Source: Brachynemurus nebulosus (Eukaryota > Arthropoda > Insecta > Neuroptera > Myrmeleontidae). From it: a stretch of DNA of 64,000 nucleotides. Positions 14,308-27,313 of this stretch are shown here, in pieces. The stretch is taken from positions 30,354,413-30,418,412 of the forward strand of contig JAPWDM010000007.1 in assembly GCA_035578155.1 (NCBI GenBank), written 5' to 3'. Under the pieces are notes generated by a model, which saw only the letters and a program-made list of their open reading frames with translations, was not told the DNA's origin and did no database searches. Position 1 is the stretch's first letter; each line of letters opens with the position of its first letter. Position numbers and translations under genes: made by a program.

Positions 14308-17300
14308 TTTTTTTTATAAACCTCGCATCACGTATAATACATTTTAAAAAGTTTTATATTGATTGCATTATTTGTTACGGGGGAAAAGATTGTCGAATAA
14401 AAATTTTTTCTGGCATTTCAAAACGATGTAATGCCCTAATTTTTCTGCCATTAGGTACGTTCGACAGTTGGACAGTTGGATTTATAAGATTTTTACTATT
14501 CATAAAAAAATACTTTGTATAAATAGTGTGACGTCATTTGGTTTATTTATTTATTTTTTAAAATAATTACCGTAGGTAAATATTTTAAATTTTAATACCT
14601 AATATCAGTCTGTTCTTGATGTTAAATACTATTTTGAAAATTTACAAAAACCATAAATTTTCAAACTAAAATTACCGTCCAATAAAAAATTTCATAAAAT
14701 CGATAATTCTCATTATGACATTTAACATTAATGTCAAACGAGTTGTGGTGGGGGTCACGTTGGAGTGGGAGAAACATTTTTAAAATTAGCGAGAAAATGA
14801 ACAAAAACGTATCTGGTTTATATCATATAGGTACGACAGGAGTTAAATTTCCGAACCGGAAAGTTCGAATCGCTGAAAAACAAAAATTCCTTTTTCAGCG
14901 ATTACGTAAAATATACGAATGTCTTATTGCAGAAAAAAAATGCTAACAGTAGATTTTTTATGTGTGTCGTAATTTATAATACCTGACGTAAACTAATTAT
15001 ATCAAGTTCTGTTGAAAAAAAAATTGCTCAAGCGCGTTTGTACATGCATTGAGTCAGGGCTCCATAGATCGTGGCTTTCGGAACAACATTATACATTTAT
15101 GTTTAATGTACTCATACGAACTTTAGAAGTGAAAATTGGTTTAAATTTCAGTTTGGAAACCTTTCAAACGATATCTCATACGATGGTGTGATTATACCTC
15201 AAAAATGAGAACAAAATTTTTGGTCGTTGTTCGTGAATTAAGGCCTTTACTTCTAGCATACATATGCAAAATTTCTTGTGAATAGGTCCAAAGGTGTAAA
15301 AACTGTTAGAACACACATAAGTTTCCTGTGGAATCCTAAAAATATTGTAAAATTTTAACCATTTCTATTGCTTTGTGTTGTGTTTCCGTATTCCTAGAAA
15401 GTTTCACGTTTCAGTGATCACTAAACTTGTGTTAATTAGAATTTGAGAAGTTTATTGAAATATTGTGTAACCGTAAAAGTTCAGTTCAGTAAATTTTATA
15501 GATTTAGCTCGTTCAGACTGAAACGGTAAATAGTAATGCCTTATTTGTACGCGTTTAGTACGATTAGCAAGTACTAATGATTATTAGTACTTGCTACTTG
15601 CACGCAGAATAGGAATGTATTGTAGCGTGATAGCTCTAACAGTGTGTTTCAGTAACTTTTTACGATAAATTTCAGAGAACATTTTATTGTTATGAAAAGT
15701 CACACAGCAATTGTTTTAAATTACGTTGTGTTTGTTGATAATTCAAATTTTTATGTAACTAACAATTTAGGACACTTCGATTAGCGATATCAACAATCTG
15801 TTATTGAGATAGTGTCTGTCAGTCGTTTAACAAATCGACTTTTTATCGGCAACTCAATTCAGAAAAGATGTAAATCGTTTGTAAACATTTTGAAATATTG
15901 ATAATATTGTTATCATTTTCAATAATAAGTCGATACTTTTGAGGGTTTTGAAGAAAAAATCTCAAAAAAATCAGTAAAAAGAAATTTCCGTAATTTCTTG
16001 CACGTACGTCCCCATAATTCAGATAAAATATTGACACTTTTTTAAGCATTGAAGAAATGTTTAAAAGTAATTCTTTGCAGGGCAGTAACTAGATCTTCAG
16101 GGGCCTCGGGGCCCCTACGCCGTCCCGGGCAAAAAAAAATTGTCTCCCAGCAATAAAAGCGGTGACCTTTTTTTTGCTCGTCAGTCGTTTGCCGCCCTAA
16201 TTTTACCGAAATACTTTTTTTTTTGCTTGTGAGTCGCCCTAATTTTACAGAAATACCGCCGTTAAAATTTGCAAAGAAATAATTCTTGTATTTTCTTGGG
16301 GGCCTCGGGGCAATGCCCCGGCTGCCCCAGCCTAGTTACAGCCCTGATTCTTTAACTTTGAATCGATTTCTTATAATCTGGAATCAATTTCCGCCATTAA
16401 CTGGAATAACATTAGGCAAAATTAATCGTGTAATATGAAATGTCGTTGGCCGACCATATAGTTCAGATAAATATCGACACTTTTTTTGAGCATTAGAGGA
16501 ATGTTGAAAAGCAATTCTTTAATTTTAAATAGAATTCTTGTAGCCCGGTATCATTTGCTACATATTTTGCTTGCGAAAAAATTGAATTTTAATGCAAAGG
16601 AAACCAAATTATCACTTAACGCCTTTAGTACCGCCATATATTCCAATATTTTAGATAAAAAATTTAATATCTGTATAAGAATAATTACAAGTTTGGTACA
16701 TTTTGCTTAATTTATTTACAATATGACCGATCTTTACTATAGAGCCTCCAGTTACCGATATAAGACAATGCACACTCGTCAGTTGAATTTTCTTTAAAAA
16801 TTAGTATGACGAACTGAACTCGTGATTAGTCCTAAAGGGGTTAAATGATGTTCATAGTAACATAAGTAACACATGTACAAGTAACATTGTCGAATATATA
16901 TATGGACGTATATTTTTATGAAAAACCATAAAAAAAATGTACTTAAATGCCTTTGTTTTCAGTTCTTGTTCTCCCCTTAAGCACGTTCAACAACCCAAAA
17001 CAAATAAGTGGCGTATCAGGAAGTTAAAATATGAAAATTTCGGGTAATATTTGATAAAAATTAGATAAAAATATCCCTTTTTTTTGTTAAACGCACAATA
17101 CGTAACCTATTTCACGCTGTGTGCAATTATACAAATTCATGCAAACATATTTGGTATTGTTTGAACGTATTGTAATACCTACATAAATGTGTATCATTGT
17201 GCTTTTAATCGTTTGTAATCCCTTGACTTATTCCATAAAATATTCCTCGTATATGTATGTAAAATGGTGGAAACATTTAATATTTGCAACGTATGCCGCG

Positions 17301-20300
17301 TCCCAGTGAAATATATTAAAAAGGATCTCTATGTTAAAATGTAATAAAAACAGGTCTGTTTAATTAATACATAATATATTATATACAAGTTATACAATTT
17401 TGCTTTTTAGCGAATTTCCGTACGGAAAATTGTGCTATTACAGCACGTGTCATTGTGAGATTTCAGTCCGGAGAACTGTGATAGAAATTTTATCCGAAAA
17501 TGACATTCACTTACGATAACTCTCGAAGAAAACGTCCTTTTTTGTGAAATTTAATGAAAACTTCAAACCTTTGGATGAGTTCGTCAGCCACATATATCCA
17601 TAGAACACTAGAAGCCAACTAATATAAAAAAAGTGTAACTTGCTTGGAGCCATTTGTAGCCCAGTCACAGCTTAAGGCATGTAGCCAGTCGGTGTCCGTC
17701 GCCGAATACACAGTGCATTGTAATACATTGTTAGACATTGTTACTTGAGATTGGTCTGTCCCATAATACGTGTGTTGTAGTAGTGTGTGTGAATACGCAC
17801 ACAGACGCAAACACCAAACTAACACTATTGCAAACAGTGTGTACCTATACAACATAGTGGGGAGATTTTACGTCACCCACTGGCTACAAGTGGAACAGTG
17901 TGATTTGGTTACTAGTTTGGTGCCTTGCATATATCCAATGTACGGAAGCTGGAAAGCCCAAAAAAGTTTGGTTATGAAGCCATTATTCTACGTAAACTAG
18001 TTTTCGAGAAAAATTTTAAATAACTAATTTTAATTCGTTTACATTTTGCATGTACAGATTTATACAGGCTCTGGCTACCTTACATATTTTATTTTTTGTT
18101 TTTTACGTATTTTTGCAAATACATGTACAGTAACGTCCAAACAAATTTGAACACAATAGTAAAACGAGAAACTGTTTCTCGACAAAGTTTTAAAAATTAT
18201 GTGACAGGGAAATTATTCGTTTAACAGTAGGTTCTGGGAAATTCGCTATGTTATGCAGAATGCTCGACAGGAGTTTTTATAAAATTACGAGGGTAGTCTA
18301 CGTATACGCCATACCATCTACGTCAACCATCAGTCAGGTATAGAGTGGATTGGATAGAATAACAAACAAAAACAGAACAGTCACAAACAGACGCACAGAC
18401 AAGTTGTCATACGTCATACAAAAACATTAAATTAATTTTTTTCCATAGAACGTTCAACTTGTTTTCGTGGTATGTACTATAGTAAACGGTCCAGCAATTT
18501 TTTATTAGTCCAGCTATTGAACATTTTTTTAAAGAATCTTAAAATATACAGGGTGTTCCGAATAAATTCGAACTGGAGTAACTCCCACTGTATTTTTTTT
18601 AAATTATGCGTTTAATTATTTAAATCGGTGACTAGTACTTTGAATCCCGGCGTAGCAGACCGGTCAAAATTTACTGGCTAATTGTGATTCAACCAATTGA
18701 AAGGATGAGTCATATTTCAGTAGCCGTATCACCTAAGTGATTTAAGTTATTGTTTTTAGTAGGCGTGTACATATATGTAAAGATTATATGAATGTATTGT
18801 AATAAATATATTTATCTACAAATTGGTCAAGGACATTTGTGTCCTCAAGACAGTTTGCACTGTGCTTACTTTCTAATTTACATAATGAAATTATAACACT
18901 TAGTTAATACTTTATTTAATTGTAATATTCAAAATATTTCTCGAGTGAATATTTCTGAATGTTTTCGATCAGTTCCGTTACAAAAAGATATTTTTTAGAT
19001 CGAATTTCTGTTTTCCTGTATGTTCCCACATGTACTCACGCAACGTCAAAAGACCAGTGACAACGTAAAACTAAAATTCGAAGTAGGCAAAATATCGAGT
19101 TGCCTTTTTCTGATTTGATTATATATTATGTATATCTACTGGGAAGTTGGTAGTGTGGCTTAGTTGCTTTCGGCTTGCAGCCATATCACACCGGTTTTTT
19201 TTTTGTCAAATCGACTCAATCCTATCTATATAATCCTATATTTTATCACGAAAGTTTTGAAAAACTAGCCACTGATGAATTTAATGCGTGTATAACACGC
19301 ATTTGGTAATTTTTTTTTAATTTGTTATAATTTAATATTTTTTGAACATAGATTACACATCCGTTTCAACTTATTTGTTAATTTTCGTAGGAATGTAGTA
19401 CACATTTTTTTTTATTATTTAACAACTTTTACTGAAAATATTTTTTTTTAAATATTAACAAAAAATAAAATATGAATCTCGAGTAATTAAACACGGAAAT
19501 AAAAGATAATATGGAGATACAATATTAAAACAAAAGTGCTGGAAAAGCCATTTTCAAAATGTAAATACGCCGACCATTTTCCATTTCCTTTCACATTTGA
19601 TTGAATTTCCTCTTTGAAAATACATTGAAATATACAGTAAAGCCCCAGTCACTAGATAAATTTGCGTTCTTCACACTACCTCCCCCCCTCCATTCCCATA
19701 CCGCTCAATTCATATTAAATTAACATTTTCAATTATTCGGAAGATTTACCGCTTAATAACACTTTAACCTTTTGCGGCTAGATGTCATACCGTTGGTCGG
19801 ATTATTAACCATTTGCGGTCGGACAGACAGTGGCTACAAAAATTTAGGGTTTCGTAGAGCGTAACTAGTTTTTCACAACTTTCCGAGTAGAATACAGTGA
19901 ATTTTGGTGAATTTGACCCCTCAAAAATTTTAGTAAATATCGTTTTCGGCTTCTAGGGACTTCAAAACAAATTTCTATCATAGTCCCGGGCCGAAGTCTT
20001 ACCATAACAGTGGCTGTAATAGCTTAATGTTCCATTTGATAAAGTAAATGCATGTATAACCCATTAAATCGAAAGGACTAACAAATCCTAAATCGACCTT
20101 GATTCCAGGAATTGAAAATACATAATTCAAAACCTCACGATTTTCTTAGCGATTGCTTTTCTAAACAAGATAAAGCATTGATTTACACATGAGAACATTT
20201 TATTTCATTTTTATAATATTATAAAAATTGTGATAAATACATTTGTAAAAAAAAAAAACATAATGACAAATGTTCAATGCTTAAGAACAATCAATAAGTA

Positions 20301-23300
20301 ATTTTATCGTAAATTAATGTTTAAATTTCTTATTTCCTGTTGCTTTTTATCACACATTATGCATTTAAACGGGCAAAAAACACCGTATAAGAAAAGGTTT
20401 AGCTGTATTGTTTCTATTTAACGGCGAATTGTGATCAATCCCGTTTTACGATAATATATTATTTTATGAAATCCTTGAAAGAGGATCACATAATTGTAGT
20501 ATTATATTTATTCTTACTACGTTAATTAATTTAGACATTTGCAACCATATGAGGAAGGTTAATTATAATATTAATTGAATATGATCTAACGAATATATTA
20601 TGATATGTATGTGTGTCGATAGCTATTAATAATAACCAAAATGTCGATTAATTAGTCTCTATGGTGGGTTATAAATTAAGATTGACTCGTCGATATCGTC
20701 GTCGCTATTATTACATGTTTGTGTGCTTATTTAATTGGAATTTGATACGCTGTTTAAAACTTTGATATTGACATACAATCCGACATCCCGACGTCACGAC
20801 GCCCCGTACCATCCATCCATTAATATGTGTTCGGTGTTGAACGTAGAAGCCAGAAGCCACATCATAGTTGTATTTGTTCAGCCATCTCCACTATCGGTAT
20901 TTCCGCATTCGAGCAATTCGATTTTCTATATCGATCACTTTTTGTTTGCTTTGTAGTCACGTTTAAAAAATTCAACATTTTTTATTGCTTTAATATTATC
21001 AAAAAAAAAAAAAATTCACCAAGTGTTTTGAGATTATAACAATTGACGTTTGTTTGTTTTAAAATTGTGACGTCAATATAATCAGCTGTTTTTCAATTCA
21101 ATTATAGAACAGAACTAAAGAAGGCATTTAGAATAGTTTTTTAATTTTATGTACTCTTAATAACTTCCGTTCCTCACAAGAGGGTAATGGATGGCCACCT
21201 TTCTCGTCCCCTAGATTAATCACCGAAACCACTACGGAACCCTGACTCAGTGCGTGTCCGACGCGCACTTGCCGATTTTTTTTTTTGCTTTTAATAATTA
21301 CGTAATTTATTTATATCAAATAGAAATATCGAAGATTTGCGTTGAAGTTGTTGGATGTTTTTAACCTTTTGTTCTAGATTAGGGTTAAAAAAGCTCATTT
21401 ACATCATTGTATTGGTTGGTGGTTGATTGGAGTTGAAGTTGAAGTTGGAGTCGTTGTTATTGTACTGTGTTGAGTACGGGAGAACAGGTTAAGTGTTGTT
21501 TATCGATTTTTTATATTGTATAAAAAAGTGAACGGAACACTTTGTGTTTGTAGTACAACACAGTGCACACCGTGCACACCACCACCGCAGGGACATCAAA
21601 TGAAAAAATGTGAAGAATTATTAACGTAGTGCCTTATCAGTTTCCATAATATTTACCCCCGTAAATTATTTGGTAATTGGAAACAGTAGAAATCTAGGTC
21701 GTCTCTTGTAACATGAACTTACATATTACACATTATTAATAAATTGATGGGGTGTAAATAACCGCTAGGTGACACTACTTGTCACTTGTTCAAATTTATT
21801 TCCTTCTTAATTGAGACACTTCGTATATCACTAAATATTCTGCGAAATTTTATGTGTAATTTATAAGAAAAGTTTCACATTTGGAAAGAAAAATGACGAG
21901 CATACATACTAAATTTCGATCGAAAATTTAGTACCATACTATCAATATTATCGATATGTTTGTGAACATTATCAAATATGGTGAATTTTTGTTCGTATTT
22001 TTAAACGTACGTTAATATTTTCGCTAAACTGAAACTTGAACATACGCACCTTGTTATATATGACCAAATTATTGTTTTAATTAAAAATCACACAATGATT
22101 GAAAAATTATCAAACTGAATCGACTGCGATTTGAACCCAATTTCGTCAACGATTAAAGTTCCAGGCTACAAGAAATCTATTTAAAATTAAAGAATTGCGT
22201 TTAAACATTTCTCTAATGCTTAAAAAATTGGCGATATTTGTCTAAATGACATGGTCGGCCAAGTGGTCGGAAAACGACATTTCATATTACACGAGCCAAT
22301 GTTATTCCAACTTAGGTGGAAATGATTCCAGGCTACAAGAATCTATTCAGAGTTACAGAACAGCTTTTAAACATGTCTCTAATATTTAAAAAAAGTGTCA
22401 GTATTTGTCTGGATTACATTGTTGACCAAGTGGTCGGAAAACGACATTTCATATTACACAACCTAATATTATTCCAGATAATGGTGAAAATGATTCCGGG
22501 TTACAAGAATTTTATTTAAAATTAAAGAATTGCTTTTAAACATTTCTCTGATGCTTAAAAAAGTGTCGACCGAGCGGATTAACTCACTTTGGGACTCTAG
22601 ACATTTTCATCTTACCGGGCGCCTTCCACTCACACAAGATATAGAGCACATAAAAATATAAAACAAAACTAAACATGTAATGTGAAAAACTAAAACAAAT
22701 CTCAAAGAATATGTTTCTCCCACTTTCATATTTCGTATAGGTGAAGTTGAGACTAACATTCAAGTAAAACACTCATACAAATGTACGATAACAAGACAGT
22801 CACTTCTTAAGTTACGACCACTTCGTCGTACGACGAAAAAATTTATAACAGTTGACCATAATCACTGTGTACACGCGTACTGATATTTTTAATTCTAGCA
22901 CGTTTTCTCATAGGATTTCCGTTTGACTTAGTCAGACATAATATTAAAAGTAATGCCATGCAGTCATGAATAAATCAGTCTTGTTATTTATAACGTGGAG
23001 TTGTAATTCGGCGAAAAATTATTTTACACTTGCTGAAAATAAATATTTTGTTTTCAGTTATATACTACTTTTACCCGAAAATATCGTTCGTATGTTATCA
23101 GTGTAAATTTATTTATAAATTACAATTTTTACAACCACTGAACGAACCCCTTACACTTAATTTATTGATTAAATTTTTCACAGATAGGAACATACGAATG
23201 TCATTCGTAGATGTAAACGATCCCTGATTTGGGCATCACTAGTGCATTTAAGATATTTTTAAAGGAAAAATGTTGTACTCGTTCGAGTAATTTGATGACA

Positions 23301-26300
23301 CACTGCCGTTTAAAAATTTCAGGATATCGCAGAAATTTTTAAAATGAGCAGTTTTAAAAGGACAATTGGATTTTTCAAATTTTGTGTGTTATTAAAGTAA
23401 GGCAAGGATTAAGTTGTTAAGTTAAAAATGTAGGAAAAGTATCGATTAAAAAATAAATAAACATAATTTACTTAAAACCCGCCACTGAAATAATTCAGGT
23501 TGAACTACAATGGCGGTCGACTTGTTCACATAAAATTACGAACAATCTATTAAGGATGTTTGGGAGGTATAATCGGAGATAAAAGTACATGAAATTAGAA
23601 ATTCGTGAATAATTGCGTTGTATAACAATCTATGAGGTAAATAAATAGTTACCTTTGTGTTAAATAATAGCTATCACTACAACTGATTGTACAATACATT
23701 AAACTATAGCTCTCAGTATAGCTACTTTTTAACGGCTTAGTGAATCGGTTTGAAATTTTCACAGGAGCCTTAGTATTTAATGAGGAACATTCTACTAAAT
23801 TTTCAATCGTCTCGTAGCATTTTGAAATTCCCCCGAAAAATCCTTAGAATGTACTCAGCTGAGAGATATAGTTTGATGTATTGTACAATCAGTTGTAGTG
23901 ATAGCCATTATTTAACAAAGATAACTATTTATTTACCTCATAGTTTGTTATACAACGCAATTATTCACGAATTTCTAATTTCATGTACTTTTATCTTCGA
24001 TTGTACCTCCCAAACATCCTTAAATAATGTGTCGTAACTTTTTAAATTGTACTGTATTTTTTTACTGTAACTTTATAAACAGAATTTGCAAAGCGATGGT
24101 GTATAATATATCTCATATTTAAATTACACGTTCAGCGTGATATGTAATACACGATTCATACACAAAGATAAGATGACACTTAACCTAGTTAGTTTGTTTT
24201 TTCTTCTGAGTATAAAGAATTAGAGAAAGTACTGCTTTATTTAATTTTTGATCTCAAACCCGTATTGTTTGCAACGAAACGACACGACAAAGTGAATACA
24301 ATCATTAAAAATACTTCAACGAAACTCAATTACGTAATGTACCGGAGGGGCAATGTCAAAATTACATTTCCACATCGAAAATCGACCACAGAGGGTTAAA
24401 GAATACACATCTTAATTTTGTTGTTGGATTATAATATGTATAATACAAAACTTATGCGAAAGTTGTAAGTGGTGTGGTTAACCAGTACATAATTTAAATG
24501 AATTGGAAAAAGTTTTTAGAACCGCTGCGTTTTCCATTTAACATGCGATAAAATACAACATATGTATACGCAATACCCCTATGTGTATTTAATACATCGA
24601 TTTTTAACTGAATAAACGTTTATACCTCTGCGAGTGACTCCCCAAGGACATTGAATAAATTTTAAATCTCTTTTGAGCCTGAGAGACTCAACGAATTAAT
24701 TATTATTTTTTTTTTTTATACATTTTCAGTTCCTCGTTTAGATATTACTAACTTAGAAAATGGCTATCACGGGCTTATAAAAGAAAATGAAACAATTGTA
24801 GAAGTAACACCGAAAATTCGGGCAGTAGGTGCAGAAATATGTAATTTTCACATAGTAAATAAACACCATGGCGAAGCTCCATTCCAGGTACAACACATTA
24901 ACTTTTTCTCTTTTAGGCATGCGTAAAACAATTCTCATCGTGCATTTCTTTTGTTTTTGTTTTTAGATTGACTTAAAACCAAACGGTTACGCTTTATTGA
25001 AAGCAAAAAAGACCTTAAATTGTGAGAAACGAAGGAATTATAAATTTGACATAGCAGCGATCAGTTGCGAAGGCAAACAGAGCGCGAAGTAAATTTTAAA
25101 ATACATATATCCTCATTAATCGATTAATCGACTTATTGTTAGTCGACTATTTTACTCTCAACTAAATGACTAAAATGATTAATCATTTTTTAATTCATTC
25201 TTTGAAAAAAAAAAAATACGACCTGTCCCTGTGAAATTTAGAGCATTTGCGATGACAGAAATCAGAAAATTATTTCGTTGTTGTGTTACGAAATTCCCAA
25301 AAAAAAAAATTATAAATAACATTGTTTTTCGAAAGAGTTACGTAGATTATTTTATTCATGAATTCGATTAAAAATTTAATCGATTATTGTATGCTCAATC
25401 AATGACTTCCATTTTGCCCCAAAAAAATAATTTCAGTCGATTAATCGATTAATTGCTCCTCAACTCGACATGACAAAAAATATTAAAATGAACTTGTTTA
25501 TTACAGTGCGACTGTACATATCACTGTAATTGACATAAATGAATATCCGCCAACATTTTTGGAACCATCGTACGTGCGTCAGGTGGACGAGGGCCGACTG
25601 TACGATGAGATCCTGCGCGTGGAAGCGTCGGATCGCGATTGTACACCAAAATATGGCGATGTATGCAAATATGAAATATTGACCAACGATCAACCATTCG
25701 TGATCGACAGCGAGGGCGCCATACGCAACACCGAGCCGTTGGATTATGATCGTTCGCACAATCACATTCTGAGCGTGGTCGCCTACGACTGCGGCATGAA
25801 ACAGTCGTTGCCGGTCATGGTCACGATCAAAGTGAACCGTCTCTGTCAGTTGGGATGGAAGGGCATTCCGGAACGGATTGACTACGCCCCAATGAGCGGG
25901 AAACAGTATATGTTCCCCTCAGCCAGCTTAGATCTTTGTGACGTGCCGTGTAATGTTAAATCATTACATACAAGTGTATCCCTTGTGACAGGTAATGTTT
26001 ACGGTTAGGTAAGTCGGAGAGTTGATGACCCCGAGTTCTCTTATCGAACGTCGTCAGCTCCCCGACTATTAGTTTCACCCTCAAAATCAGGGCCGGGAAC
26101 TATTTAAAATGATTTCATTTTAAATATGTATTTAAAATACAAAATGGCATTTTGCATTTTCTATTTTAAATAAATTCGGTCAAACCATTTTCCATTTTGT
26201 GTTTAAAATGGAAGTTTGAATCCATTTTACATTTAAAATGAAAATGCATGTATACTCAAATTTATGTGTATACAACTCAAATTTTTTATAACTCGAGTTG

Positions 26301-27270
26301 TAATGTCATTTGAGTTAAATTTGTTACTAGAGTTGCAGTTCTCTTAAGTCAAACTTTTCTGACGCAAGTTGTGTACTACTATTTTTAAGATACGTCGAAA
26401 AGAAATATTTTTGTATTTCGAGTTAATGACTTCCATAATTTTATTTAGAAGTTGCAGTCGTAGCGTAGTCAAGGTTTGAATATGTTAAGGCTATTTTAAA
26501 TTTTACAATATTTTTAAGTAACAATATTTGAAGAGTTAAGTTTCGTTTTCATATCATGAAAACTTTACAAAATTTTCTTAAAAAACTACCTTTATTTAAT
26601 TTCAGTACGTTTGATATTTTCGTAATTTTTTTTTATAATTAATTAAAATAATAATAAAAAGTTTATAGAATAAATTTAAAGTAAAAAAAGCATTTTTCAT
26701 TTTATAATCCATTTTAAATAACTATTTTCCATTTTCAATTTTAAATATGTTCAGCAAAACCATTTTCCATTTTGTATTTTAAATGCATTTTTGGAAACCA
26801 TTTTCTATTTTAAATGGTTTCTATGAACCATTTTTCCCAGCCCTGCTCAAAATTATATACTCATATTTTGTGTTTTTTTTCTTAAGGACATATAGGAAAA
26901 GGATGTGATCGCGATACATACAGTGTACAGTCGCAGCGAAAAATCTGTGGCGCTAGTCCGGATTCAATTGATTTATTGCCAACGCCCGGCAATGGTGCAG
27001 AGTGGACGAAACCGTTGATTTCGGATGAGGGTCACGAATCCGATCAGATATTTGAATTCGATGGACAAAATTCAGCTGTCACCATTCCGAACAACGTACT
27101 AAATCACGAATTGGCTAGCACATTCACCATTTCCACATGGATGAAACATAAGAATCATTTGCCGATTGACAAACACCGTAAAGAACATATCCTATGCCTT
27201 GCAGACGATCATAGTAAGTCGAAAAATTCGATTTGAAGCGAACAGTGAAGCCTTTTCCAATTTTACTTTT

Positions 27271-27313
<43 letters not shown>

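Larger units (their letters stand above)
5328..24729 (+). other. Cals: Intron 1 of calsyntenin, 19.4 kb, repeat-rich
   Basis: The donor is GGTATCAA after the signal-peptide exon and the acceptor is TTTTCAG before VPRLDI. I see no exon or nested gene inside on either strand; the open frames present are short, AT-driven and without recognisable sequence. The intron holds many of the repeats listed separately (11957, 12270, 13605, 16010, 16078, 19928, 20110, 21041, 22130, 23551). Two GC-richer patches stand out, 9755-9806 and 17620-17990. Confidence 0.9.

Noticed and set aside
14151..14522. 123-codon plus-strand frame
   Set aside because: Starts inside the terminal repeat of the 13605-14195 element and runs through homopolymers and a TTA microsatellite; the amino-acid composition is AT-driven.
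23780..24037. 85-codon frame in the 472-bp palindrome
   Set aside because: Falls on the spacer and arm of an inverted repeat; no protein-like sequence.
25460..25765. 101-codon minus-strand frame over a cadherin exon
   Set aside because: Antisense shadow of the calsyntenin exon 25507-25991.
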